DNA of 64,000 nt. Source: Epiperipatus broadwayi (taxonomy: Eukaryota; Onychophora; Udeonychophora; Euonychophora; Peripatidae). The stretch is from contig JAQFVV010006271.1 of NCBI GenBank assembly GCA_028023455.1, positions 2,565,335 through 2,629,334 of the forward strand, read 5' to 3'. Positions within the stretch are counted from its first letter, which is position 1. Each line of letters opens with the position of its first letter. The notes beneath the pieces were generated by a model. That model had not been told where the DNA came from and made no database searches. It saw only the letters and a program-made list of their open reading frames with translations. Positions 50,109-61,439 of the stretch are shown one piece after another. The position numbers were made by a program, and so were the translations under genes.

Positions 50109-50600
50109 ATTCTTCGAAAAACAATACAATAATTAATACAGTAAATAATATTTTAAAACAAAAATCTATTATAATTTAATAGAAGTATTTTTGACTATCT
50201 AAGTAGTCGTTATCAACTATATTCAAATTCAGTTACAAAAAACCGTTATAAATGTCTACAAAAACAATGACATCATACATCAATTTTTCCACAATTCATT
50301 GATTTTTATATTAGCAGCTTGTTTATTTATCAATTTCTGCTTTACGTTTCTGTTTCTTATTAAGGAAAGCAACATTTGATAAATAAACAAACTGCTAACA
50401 TAAAAATTAATGAATTGTGGGAAAATTGATGTATGATGTAATTGTTTTTGTAGACATTTATAATGGCTTTTTGTAACTGAATTTGAATATAGTTGATAAC
50501 GACTACTTAGATAGTCCAAAGTACTTCTATTAAATTATAGCAGATTTTTGTTTTAAAATATTACTTACTGTATTAATTATTGTATTGTTTTTCGAAGAAT
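50109..50600. repeat. Near-perfect 225-bp-arm palindrome
   Basis: 50109-50333 and 50376-50600 are reverse complements with few mismatches by eye: ATTCTTCGAAAAACAATACA, TTAATAGAAGTA, GTTATCAACTATATTCAAAT, AATGTCTACAAAAACAATGA and TTTGTTTATTTATCAA. The 42-base spacer (50334-50375) is unrelated. TTAGCAGCTTGTTTATTTAT inside the arm is also present at 13845-13864 in the foldback element there. No protein is coded. The right end lies 35 bases from the gypsy LTR at 50635. Confidence 0.9.
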
Positions 50601-50634
50601 TATATATATATATCTTAGTTATATTTTATACAGG

Positions 50635-51186
50635 TGTTGCATACCTGACTGGTTGTGTGTATATATATTAATAAAGTATGTGTGCGCAGGCTGATCAATA
50701 TAAACAATATTAATGCAATCCAGAAATAATAATAATAATGATCAGGAAAAAAATAGTTTCTTGCATGAAGCAACAAGCTAATTTGCATGTCAATAAATTC
50801 TACCCTTATGGAAATTAGCACAATTGATATAAATGCCTTCAGAAATGGTGTTCTGTCAGCTCAGTTTAATCAATGGTATTTAGAGAAGTAGTAATATAAA
50901 GAGAGAAGAAAAAAACAAAAGCTGAAAGCAAAAAGTAACCCAGTATTAGCCAGTAAAAAAGAACTCTTGTCATAATCTAATTAGACTCTCTCAAGAGTTG
51001 TTTGTGAGCAGTAAGATGCTTACAAAACTACAGTTGTAAAGAGACTTTTATATGTTAATTATCTATAGAGATATAAAATTCTATTCCTATTCTACTCATA
51101 CTATTGTAATTCAGAGTAAATAAAATCTTAAATTTAGTATTAAACATTTTGTGTTTGTTTCTTTAAACATAGTCAGATTATAGTTT
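50635..51186 (+). repeat. Gypsy-2 5' LTR
   Basis: Starts TGTTGCATACCTGACTGGTT and aligns along its whole length with 55496-56140. Shared blocks include GTTGTGTGTATATATATT/GTTGTGTACATATATATT, TTTACTGCA-GAAGCA/TTCTTGCATGAAGCA, TTAATTTGCAT, GTGAGCAGTAAG-TGCTTACA, TTAATTATCTAT, TTTTGTGTTT and CAGATTATAGTTT. Same orientation as the 3' LTR and the integrase. Confidence 0.85.
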
Positions 51187-51671
51187 GTGATGTTGATGTG
51201 ATGCACTATGACTACTCCTTATACAGAGTGAGAAATTTTTCAACGACTATGCTCAGAGAAATGTGTTAGCCACTTTACCTTCCCTTTTCATTCATAGCCT
51301 AAGTTTTTCCATATTCTTTTCTACCTTGATCCATCCCATTTCCACAACATAATTGTTGTCAACTCCATAGCCTTTATATCTAAATCTCCTTTATCTTTTC
51401 CCAAACCCAGCATAAAAAATAATAATCCACTTTCTATATAATCACTTTGTTTTATTTATTTTTCCACAATTTCATTATTTGCACTTTTTCTGCTTCCAGG
51501 CATTTACATTCAATTTACAGATGCCTAATATTTTCTATGTATTTTTACACAACTGGCAGACTAAATCACCCATATTTTTCCATTTATGTGTATATTTTCT
51601 TGTTGCTAAAGATCCCATTTTGAGCCTTAAACAGTAAATTTCTTATGCTTTTTATAACTGTTATTCAAATA

Positions 51672-51971
51672 GGCAAAATTCTCCATACAGTATTGCCACT
51701 CAGTGCAAGCTAGAGTAATCAATAGATGCCACAAGGATTATGCATAAAATCCTCATCTAGGGCCTACTCATCCAATATCCCCAGAATAGTTTCTGTCTTG
51801 TGGCCTTCATCAGTGATGAGTCTTGGATCAGAGAGTACTGCACCTATATCTTTATCCCCAGACTAGTTTCTGGCTTGTGGCTTTCATCAGTGAGGAATCT
51901 TGGATCTGAGAGCACTGCACCTAGATATTTATCCCCAGATGAGTTTCTGGCTTGTGATCTTCATCAGTACT
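51672..51971 (-). repeat. Hammerhead-like repeat inserted in LINE A, three 77-bp units
   Basis: 51672-51775 matches 21773-21875 of the element with inverted ends (CTCCATA-AGTA-TGCCA, GAGTAATCAAT, GCATAAAATCC). Then TATCCCCAGA starts three consecutive units at 51776, 51853 and 51930, exactly 77 bases apart; the third is cut at 51971. Each unit contains the ribozyme-like core on the minus strand. The repeat replaces roughly 700 or more bases of LINE ORF2, judged by the copy at 17571-18240. Confidence 0.8.
51778..51967 (-). ncRNA. Three tandem hammerhead-like cores
   Basis: Core 1 is 51778-51819 (CTGATGA, GAAAC, but TTC in place of GTC). Core 2 is 51855-51896 (CTGATGA, GAAAC, TA, GTC; stem I TCCTCA with TGGGGA). 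Core 3 is 51932-51967 (CTGATGA, GAAAC, TC, ATC; outer stem I lost). Core 2 keeps every invariant base; its stem II is weakened to GC pairs. Tandem cores are what is needed to release unit-length RNA by double cleavage in retrozyme-like systems. Function is inferred only. Confidence 0.5.
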
Positions 51972-54374
51972 CATCCTTGCACATGTTTTCAGCATAACTT
52001 TCATATCTTCCCTTCTTTCTGTGCATAAGAAGACATCATCCACATGTAAAAAACCCAATAATGTATATACTCCCTTGTCATCTATTAATGCTATCTCTAT
52101 CCCTCTTTCTTGTTTTTCTATTGCTCTCTCCATTTCTTTTACATACAACAAAAACAAAATAAATGATATAGGGAATCCTTGCTTTAGACTCACCCCATTT
52201 TTACATCTAACTGATTCTAGATTCCCTACTTGATTCATATAGTAATTATTTTCATACAATCTCTTAAAAATATCCACTAACTCTCCATCCATTCCCAAAT
52301 TAATTAAACTACTTATAATCTATTTCTATTTATTCTGTAACATGCTTTCTCTATATCTATATACACAATATAAAATTGTCTACCTGTATTTCTACTCATA
52401 TCTATAAGCTGAGTAACTACAAATAAACTATCTCCTATATACCTATCCAATCAAAAACCTCCTTGAATTTGTACCACTATATTATTTTCTTCCATCCACT
52501 TTGCAGCCCTTCCAGCCACCATATATGTGAAAACTTTACATAACATTGACATTACAATTATTGAACTATAATTGCTTAACTTTCTATTATCCTTACCCTT
52601 TCCTTTAAATAGTAGCTGTATTCTTGTATTATTCCAACTATCCAGAAAATCTATCTTCTGTGCCATCATATTAAAAGAAGATAATGGATTTAATTTTGGC
52701 CTGTGTCCTAAATTCATTACCATTGCTGCTGCCTGCACATCCAAATCACTTACCACTTTTCAATTTCTTCCTGCCTCAATCAGTTTATTTTCTGTAAATC
52801 TAATATTTCAATTACTATATGCTTCCATGTTTGTTATCACTCTGTCTTCACATCTAACATATTTTCTATATTCATTACATACTTATTTAACATTGATTGC
52901 AATTCTTCTCTAGAACTACACTCTATTCTCTCACCATCTAGCAATACTATTTCTTTCTCCTCTACATTCCTTCTTTTAATATATTTCCAAAAAATTTTTT
53001 TCCCATATCTTGCACTTTTATTAATATCCTCCAACAATTTACCATTCTATTGTTTTCTCTCTATAGGTATCTATTTTAGCCAACTTCTTTTTAAAATAAT
53101 TTCCCATTTAACATTAACATCTTTTTCATGTTCTTTGTTCTTAATAGCACACTTATATTCTCTGCATGATTGCCCCCTCTCTTTTATAATTTTACTAACT
53201 CTCACTTTTCTATTATTTTTATTCTTCGAATATTCTCACCTAAAACCCTATTTGTCATTTTTTCTACTTCACTACACCAATCCTTATATTCATCCCCAAC
53301 TAACTCTTCCATTGTTTTTTCAACTTTTATTTTATATTCTTCTAACTTATTCTTAGCACTCATTCTTCAACCACATTTTTCACTATCAATTCTACTTTTA
53401 TTACTAGTTTCCATCATATTACTAACCATTTCTATTATAAAGAAATTATGATCACTATTACATAAAACCTCTTCAGTACCAAACACTTTAATTTTCTGCA
53501 CATTATTCATTCCCTCTTTCTCTACTAATACATAATCTATTGTGTGAAATATATATTTCTAGACCATGTGCATTGTCTCTCATAAATATTTGACAAATTT
53601 CCAATGCTCAAACTCATTCTTTGACAAAAATTCTTCAAAAGTTGTTTATTCTTGCTATCTACATTATCAATTTCTTCAATATGCCTATTCATATCCCCTA
53701 TAACTATTATTCTCTTCCCCTTTTCCTTAAAACTCTGTATATCCTTAACTAGGTATGCATATATGCTACTTCTCCACTCCATTATAGTTTGACTATTTTC
53801 AGTGGCTATATACACTACAGCCACCTTTCATTCTTATCTTCCTGACCTTATCTCAAACCTCAAATGTTCTTGACATTTAATAGAGTTTAAATATTTTTTG
53901 ACAGAACTCTCATACGACCACTCCTTTTTTATTTTATTTTCTATTTATACCCTGCCATAAAAAATCTTCCAATATAGGTTTTTTTTCTTCTCTTAGATGT
54001 GTTTTCACTATTTCTAGTACCTCCAGCTTTTCATTTTTACTGATTTGTTTAATTCCAACCAGTTTTCTGATTTCCTACCACCTTGCATATTCAAATATCC
54101 AATTTTAACAATTTCTTCTTTCCTAACTACTCTTTTATAAATTCTTTTAATTTTTTTTTCAACATTATACTTATAAGTAACTTGCTTACCATTAATTATA
54201 CAGAACTATTCCCTCCCCATAGCTACATTTATATCTTAATCAGCTATCCTTTGATTATTTTTTACATCCCATCCATTCTTTTTTTTTCTGATAACCCTGT
54301 GATACCACCTTCTATGAATGTATTCTTTATGGGAAGGCATGTAATGAGTCCAATTTAGAGGAGAAAGAACATTC

Positions 54375-55437
54375 TACAACTACTACACAAAGGAGACAGG
54401 CATAGTCAGAATGGAAAAGCTCATTCATTCTTATGTTTCATTGCCAAAATTAAATAGTGATATTGAGTTGACTTTTAAAAATTATCTGACTTGATAACAA
54501 ACTGCAAATTTACTGCTAAAAATTTCAAATCGTTGTTTGAAGCTACAAAAAGATAGTAGCGAGCACATTTAGACCACACTGGGTCATTTCAGGTATATAT
54601 ACTTTTTGTAGCTGTAGATGCAAATTCAAAATGATTGAATACCTCCTAATAAAAGATATGGGTATAGACAGTCTGATAAAAGTTTTTAAATGAACTTTTT
54701 GCAATGCAATAATTGTAGCAGATTATGACATGCGCTTGAGGTCAGAGAAAATTTAAAACTTCCTTACTCCAAAGAGAATACAACACATATTGGCACCAGC
54801 TTATCATCCTCAATCAAACAGAGTAGTTGAGAAAACATTGCATTAAATAAACATTAGTAAGATTATTTACAAGAAGCACTCATAACTCATTGTTTTACCA
54901 GCATTTTATGTGCAGCTCTGCTTAAAAAAAAATACACGTGGAATGATTAATTATTAATGGTAATATGCATGATAACAGACTTATTTCTTCTAATTTCAAA
55001 TAAAGTAAAAAAGAAAGATGGGGATTTGGAAAATATTAGACTTAAAGTTAACCAAACTGTATGAATTAAAGATGTAATTAAGAAAAAATATCTATGGGGA
55101 ATAATTAGTATAATTGTGTCTGTACAAATATGGAAATAAAGTTAGAAAATGAGAGAGTTTTAAGATGCCATGTTAATCTAATTAGAGAATGGCAAACTGA
55201 GATATTACAGGATATAGTTATTACTTTGTGTATTGATAAAGATAATAAGACTGATGTTTCTACTAACACAGAGTTAGAAGCACCAGATAACTCTTTAGTT
55301 CTACAGGAAGCTATACAAATAAACAGTGAACAGGAAGAAAAGACTACAGAGCAAAAGAAAAAAAGAATTAACCTCAACAATATCTATCTAAGTGTGCAGA
55401 AGTTCAATAACATTAAAATATTATATTGTAAATAAAG
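54375..55437 (+). pseudogene. Ty3/gypsy integrase remnant (Gypsy-2)
   Basis: Broken plus-strand frames show a zinc-binding-like start (KGDRHSQNGKAHSFLC at about 54400), then SNRCLKL-like and VDANSK near 54610, KDMGIDSLIKVFK near 54660, RIQHILAPAYHPQSNRVVEK near 54790 (the G-I-H....AYHP.SNG.AER block with the region of the third catalytic residue) and LKKNT. A separate clean frame at 55130-55435 (MEIKLENERVLRCHVNLIRE) matches the extreme C-terminus of gypsy Pol, where a W/R..HVNQIR-type motif is common. The gag, protease and RT regions are missing. Confidence 0.8.
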
Positions 55438-55481
55438 CAAAGTTATAAGATTAAGTTGTTAATAAAATTCTGTTTATTTCC

Positions 55482-55495
55482 AAAGAGAGGGGAAC
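55482..55495 (+). other. Polypurine tract of Gypsy-2
   Basis: AAAGAGAGGGGAAC lies immediately before the 3' LTR start TGATGCATAC. That is the expected place and composition for the plus-strand primer of an LTR retrotransposon. Confidence 0.75.
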
Positions 55496-56140
55496 TGATG
55501 CATACTGACTAGTTGTGTACATATATATTTATTAATAATGCGGTATCTTGTGTACAGGGTAATCAGTAAAGTCAGTGCTAAATCACTCCAGACATAATAA
55601 TGATATACAGAAAAAATAATTAGTTTACTGCAAGAAGCAGCAGGTTAATTTGCATTTCAATAATGTCTAAATTTATGCAAATTACAAAAGTGAATAGAAT
55701 CCCTCCAGAACTTAAAATGATGTTATGTGACTTCACTTCAGTTAGTGATATCTAGAAAAGTGAAGAGGAATTAAACAAAAGCCAAAAGCCAGGAACAGAT
55801 TAGAAAATTCTAACTGTAGAATAAATGAGTATTAGCAATAAAGAGGAGTAGACCTAATCTGATTAGACCATCTCATGAGATGTGTGTGAGCAGTAAGGTG
55901 CTTACAGAATTGCAGTTGTAAAGACATTTTTATGTATTAATTATCTATGAAAATATGAACTTAATGCGCGAAATAGATGGATCTTGTGTTTAACTAGCAA
56001 AGTGATAGTTAATTTATTAATTTTATTCTACTAATATATTTGTTATTCAAAGTAAATGAACTCATAAATTTATTATCAAACTTTTTGTGTTTATTTCTTT
56101 AAACAAATAATACAATTATCCAGCTGACAGATTATAGTTT
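55496..56140 (+). repeat. Gypsy-2 3' LTR
   Basis: Starts TGATGCATACTGACTAGTTG. About 645 bases, versus about 552 in the 5' copy; the extra length is mostly around 55960-56010. Exact right end is uncertain, because CAGATTATAGTTT is shared by both copies and may or may not be inside the LTR. Confidence 0.82.
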
Positions 56141-56337
56141 AACCCTGGATATAATAAAAGAAAAATAGAATTTAATTTAATTACTTGTATATAAATATGA
56201 CATTATCATTAGCCTCTCACCAAAATAGTAAAATGATTTATTTAAGAAGTACATATTTCTAGATTGAGGCTCAAGTGTTATTTTTGATGTTTAAATGTCA
56301 GATGATTTTTTAAGCAACTATCTATTGCTGCTGCTGC

Positions 56338-56490
<153 letters not shown>

Positions 56491-58857
56491 GTTTCAAAGT
56501 AAAGAACTTTATTAATGACCATAGGGTTACATTTGCTATAAGACAGTTTGTAAACATATATTTGCATTGCTAGTGAGTAAACCAAGTTTAAGTTTGTATC
56601 TGTGATGAACAAAAAAAAATTAAATTAGGAGGGAAAGATATTTAAACATTGTTAAGGGAAGGTGCAAATACATATGCATAAGTTACATTTGTGAGCACTG
56701 CTTGCTGTAATCAGAGTTCTCAAAAGTCTTGGGTTATCATTGTTCAATTTGAAAACTTCAACTTGTATGTCTATTGCAGTGCTGGGTTTAGTTTACTTTC
56801 CAGTGTTTGAGTTTGTGTGTAGCTGCAAATTCTTGTAGTATTGTATGCAAGTCCATTGGCGTTTTTTAGATGAGAGGAAAACAGTTATATCATCCATATA
56901 AGTGATACATGTTACCTGTTGAGATGTGTTTGGTATTTGTATGCCAATGAATATTTTCTGGATTTTTACTAATAGAATGTTGATGTAAAAAGTGAAAAGT
57001 AAAGCACTCAGGGGGGATCCTTGTGAGATTGATTGGGTTAGAATAAAAGATTCAGAATTTTTGCCATTGAGTGTAATATGTATATCCCGATTTAACAACA
57101 AGTTGGTTATAACATATAAAAGAGTACGAGGTATAGTGGTGGCAGCCAACATTTTAATTAATATCTCAATTGCCACAGAATCAAAAGCTGACTCAATGTC
57201 TATTTGAACTGCAACTGGGCTGTATTTTTTCCGGCCTCCCTATCCCAATACAGCTTTGAAAAGAAGTGCTGCCTGTCCTGTAGATGACTGCTTTCTTGCA
57301 AACTGATATGGTGAAATCAATGGGAGCAGATATGGCTCAATCTTTTTCTTAATAATTTTCTCAATGATCTTGATGGCTATTGGGCCCATGGAGATAGGCC
57401 AAATATTATTAAGGGTGGTTATTGGAGCTGGTTTCTTATTAAATGGTACTATTGCAATTGGATAAAGATTTTCAATGTTGTATATTTTTTGTGATAGTTT
57501 GCAAGATTACATAATACTTGAGTAGTTGTATGGCTAAGGTGCTCACACACAAATTTTGGTATGCCATGAGTGCCTGGATGACATGCATTGGGCAGAGTGG
57601 CAAGCTTCAAAGCAAATTCATTAGTGGTAAATGGTGTATTTGTTTCAGGTGATCCAAAATAATTGGGGGGTGGGTTGAAAAGTTGACGGGTCTGAAGCTT
57701 CTATTTGAAATGCTTATAAATAGGTTCAATCATGTTATGTGCTGCATGTATAATTGTTCCAATTTGAAGTGCCATAGGCACTCTAATGGTAGAGGGAAAA
57801 CCCATAGGCCATCTGATGTAGCCTCTAGTCCATGTATGTTGTTGGCTGAGGCAGATTTTGCTTTTTTTGATGGCTAGGTAGTCTTTAAGTGCTGCACATG
57901 TGCTGTTATATGCCTGGGTGAGCTTATATATATGCTGATATGTATTTTGAGTGGGTTTAGACACTGTTATCTTCTTGTGAAGTTCATCTGACAGAGCCAA
58001 TAGACTGAAAGGTGGAAGTTTTTTTTGGTAACATGATCAATATTGAATGTAAGTATATTTATGTACGCCTGATATCTCTGCACAGCACTTAGTTGTACTC
58101 CTTCAAGTTTATGGAGCATAATATATGTTTCAGAAAAAAGGGATTCTGGAGTGGATGCTGGTATTAGAATTCTCATTGTTTTTCCAAGTGGTAGCATAGT
58201 TGGCTGAATTTCAGTTAGATCAAGTGTTGCAGTTTGAGCAGAATGATCTGAGAATGGAGATGGATTGAGCTTGAGACTGAAGTAATGATGCAGCATTGGC
58301 AAATAGAAGCAAAGGTCAATTAAAGATGTGTGCCAGTTATTATGGAATGTTACTGTGTTTAGTGGTAAAAAACCCTCGGCACTCATGAGTAGTATTGCAA
58401 TTTGATGCAGCCATTTTGAGATGAAATCTGTGTATTTCCTGTTAAAATCTCCCATGATGATAGTCGGGTAAGGAGTTGATGCTAGCAGTGAGTTGATGGT
58501 GAGTATGATGTTTGATATAATGATGTTTCCAGGTGGGATGTAGATGAAAACTATGTTGAGAGTGTTTGCATGGTGATGAAATGTAGCTATCAACAAGTTT
58601 GCATCAATATATATGATTCTTAATGATGTGAAAGGGAAAATTGGGGTTATTAGTAGGCCAGTTCCACCCGCAGGTGATGACATATCCTTGGAACATGCAA
58701 AGAAGCCTTCAGTGCGAAGATGCACTGTTGGGTCAATCTGTGATCCACTATATATTTGTTTCCAGAAGTCCTAATATATGTGTCTGTGTAATTTTGGTCC
58801 AAGTTTGTTTGCCGAGTTTAAACCCCGCACATTAAAAGCTGTTATTTTGACCTTCAT
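56491..58857 (-). pseudogene. LINE family C ORF2 (endonuclease and RT), lightly broken
   Basis: The ORF starts with ATG at 58857 (MKVKITAFNVRGLNS, the endonuclease start). It continues, with a gap where the QETH block should be, into the open frame 58725-57967: SPAGGTGLLI, IIMGDFNRKYTDF, SLIDLCFYL and PSPFSDHSAQ are the EN motifs. After frameshifts come TTNEFALKLATLPN and GTHGIPKF, then IVPFNKKPAPITTLNNIWPI near 57400, YQFARKQSSTGQAALLFKAV near 57290, VQIDIESAFDSVAIEILIKM near 57190 (first catalytic Asp), SISQGSPLSALLFTFYINIL near 57000 and CITYMDDITVFLSS near 56900 (DD motif). RT is thus nearly complete. The element ends in an (AAT)n tail at 56339-56490. It is the best-preserved LINE here; I do not assign a clade. 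Confidence 0.85.
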
Positions 58858-60574
58858 TATGGTTGTATTCTGGGACTGTTCACATTTCAAAATATGTTAG
58901 TGGCTGGTTTTCATTGTATGAGCTGTACATTGTTGGAGTTTTATTGGTTAGTTTTATTATTATTATTATTATTTTGGTAAAATTTCTACTTATATATAAC
59001 ATTGAATAATTAAAAATAATATGAAAACACTGAAAAAAATAAAACTGGGACTATTCCCAATAATTCTAAGAATGTAGACACATAAAATCAATCAGTGCGT
59101 TCGGTGACTTATTGAATGTATTGATACTGAATTGATAATTATAAGAAGCCATTATATTTTATTTAATCATGCCAAATGTTTGAAAAGTAATAGGTGTCCC
59201 CCCACCCAATATATTATGATAGAATTTTTTTTTAAAGGGAAAAGCAGATCCCAAAGTTTATAAAATAAATTTCTTCTTTTATTGAAAAGATATGACTGAA
59301 GACATAATAAAATAAAAGCCACAATTAATTAACGAAAAAGTTGAGCCTTTGCGGAAAGGAATATTTTCCACGAAAGAAGATATTGCTAGGTAAGTTAAAT
59401 AGATTTTGGAACCAACACGTATTTTTGAATTTTTTTTTTTTTTTTTTGTACTTCTTGCAGTTAGAATAGATATAATGGTTTGATATTCAAATACTATAAT
59501 TTATTGTCCATTTAAAACTGTTTTTACGACAATTTCCCCGAAAAGAAAAATTAAACTAACATAGATATGATTTATAAGTTTGTTTTAATTATTTAAAAAC
59601 ATGCTTTTATTTTTTGTGATGTGTGTGTATATATAAATACCTGTGCACCCATCCACTAAATGTTAGTTCTAGCTTTATCGTCATTAATAAAACATATAAA
59701 TAATAAAATCCCGGAAATGGATTTTTGTTTTTAGTTAAGGTCGTTAACATTTTCTATTTTAAACTTGTAGCATATGAGGTGAAAACTTGCAAAAATGTCT
59801 AAAAAAAAAATTAAACAATTTATTATTTTCCGACAAAATTATGCGTGTATATATATTTATTACTTACGTGCGCATTTACAAAAGTGCAATAAATATAGGT
59901 AGTTTATGATTATTATTTTTATACATTCCGAGTCTATATGTAATATTAGCATGTATTTGGATTATTATTTTATGTATAGAAATGTATTTTATATACTATC
60001 ATTATTATTTATGTACTTAATTATATAAGGACTAGATATTTGTTATAAGATAAAATCTGGTTTTCAAATGAAGACATCTGTGTTCACGTACAAAATAAAA
60101 TGATCCACTTTCATTAAACTTTAAGCTTTAAAATTGTAATACTAAAAATTATAAAAAGGAATATAATTGCAACCTAAGATAATGACGAAATATTATCGCT
60201 TATTTTGAAGTATTGTATTATTTGATTATACAAGTTACTTTCAGCAAATAACTTTATGCACACATTTTATTACTTAAAAACAATAATTAATTGAAAATTT
60301 AATTTCATTCGCATTATTTACCAATGTATATGCATGCGAATGTATGCCATTGTTATTTAATATCAACTTCAGATACAGAATGACATTGCTACTTCTTACT
60401 AACATAACATTACTTTTAAATTATCTTCTGTCCATATAAACATATTTACCTTAGAAGATCCTAATAAATATAATATCACTAGGCACACATCTCATCTGGT
60501 TAGGATGAACTAAATGTTACAGTAGACACTACTGAGGGCTAGTACATATGTAAATAAAATAAATAAACCATATA
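58858..60574. other. AT-rich sequence with no gene
   Basis: A short (TTA)n lies at 58953-58974 and a T run at 59430-59446. No protein or repeat family recognised. Confidence 0.45.
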
Positions 60575-61418
60575 TATAAAAGACATATTCTGCGGGTTCA
60601 TCAGTGTTAAAACAATTTAAATATTAATATACTGACGTTTTGACTTGATCACACAAGTCATCTACTGGGTGATAAAAGGTGGAAAGACGGTTGTAGGGCG
60701 CTACAATCACTGATTTGAAAAAAAAAAAAACGTTAAAGTTCCACCAATAGCAAAAATGTTAAATTAAAAATGTTTTTTTTTTTTTTAATGTTTCCAAATA
60801 TGAGGAAGTTTGCATGTATCATCTTGCTTATTGATACAATCTAGCCTTTTAAGTATCTCAGTGGCTTCTCCAATTTTACACTGGTAGAGATCATCACATC
60901 CGGATATGATCCTGGTACTAGAAAAATCAATTTTATGACCTGAATCTATAATATGGAGTGGGAGTGCTGATGATGATGACTGTTGTTTAACTGCACTAGC
61001 ATGTTCATTTCTCCTAACACTGATGTGAATACTCATACCTATGTAAGAAGCTTTACAATTTTCACATGAGATTTCATAAACACCACAAATTCAAAAGAAA
61101 TTGAATCCTTAGGCTTAGTTATTATATTGCTGATCTTTTGATGAGCAGAAAATGCTGTATCTATATTATAGCATTTTAATATATGTCCGATACTGTCTGT
61201 AGTTCCTTTTACATATGGAACACAAATCCTAATAGCTGATTTATCATCTTCTTGTTTCCTATTTTGTCTATTTTGGGTTTGAAATAAGGCTTTTTTTATA
61301 AATTTGTAATTATAACTATTTGCTAATAAAACACTATTAATATGATTTATTTCTTCTTGCAGATGTGACTTATATGAAAAGGTTAATTGCTCTATTTAAA
61401 AGAGTTTTGGCTACTGAA
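60575..61418 (-). pseudogene. Penelope-like element, 5'-truncated inverted copy
   Basis: Minus strand from 61418: LLNRAINL (end of RT), a linker with SAIRICVPYVKGTTDSI and NIDTAFSAHQKISNIITKPK, then after a frameshift VYEISCENCKASYIG, SIHISVRRNEHASAVKQQ, ALPLHIIDSGHKIDFSSTRI and KIGEATEILKR. That is a GIY-YIG endonuclease domain (YIG, then R..EH, then the DSGH.I. block), ending at a stop near 60787. The 3' UTR (60785-60575) matches 62440-62620 of the plus copy. The domain would cut target DNA during insertion. This copy begins inside RT and runs head to head into the plus copy. Confidence 0.85.
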
Positions 61419-61439
61419 ACTATCTGATGGGTTTAGAAT

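Larger units (their letters stand above)
51190..54340 (-). pseudogene. LINE family A ORF2 (endonuclease and RT), interrupted
   Basis: Reading the minus strand from about 54110: VKIGYLNMQGGRKSENWLEL (endonuclease start), then IVIGDMNRHIEEIDN near 53700 (GDMN in place of GDFN), DINKSARYGKKIFWKYI and VLLDGERIECSSREELQSML near 52950 (linker), RIQLLFKGKGKDNRKLSNYS and IIVMSMLCKVFTYMVAGRAA near 52600 (RT fingers), GELVDIFKRLYENN, SLKQGFPISFILFLLYVKEM near 52180, and LLGFLHVDDVFLC near 52040 (catalytic VDD). RT then breaks at about 51972, where a 300-base repeat lies. The 3' end (51650-51200) carries the LINE A tail also seen at 18240-18670 and 29575-29757. Several frameshifts and stops make it dead. 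EN-RT order and sequence resemble a LINE type common in ticks and molluscs; I do not assign a clade. Confidence 0.82.
50635..56140 (+). mobile_element. Ty3/gypsy element (Gypsy-2) interrupted by a LINE
   Basis: Two LTRs in direct orientation enclose a plus-strand integrase and a polypurine tract. The gag, protease and RT regions are absent; their place (51190-54340) is taken by an oppositely oriented LINE A copy whose 3' tail abuts the 5' LTR. The LINE either inserted into an element that later lost gag-RT, or into an already deleted copy. Confidence 0.8.
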
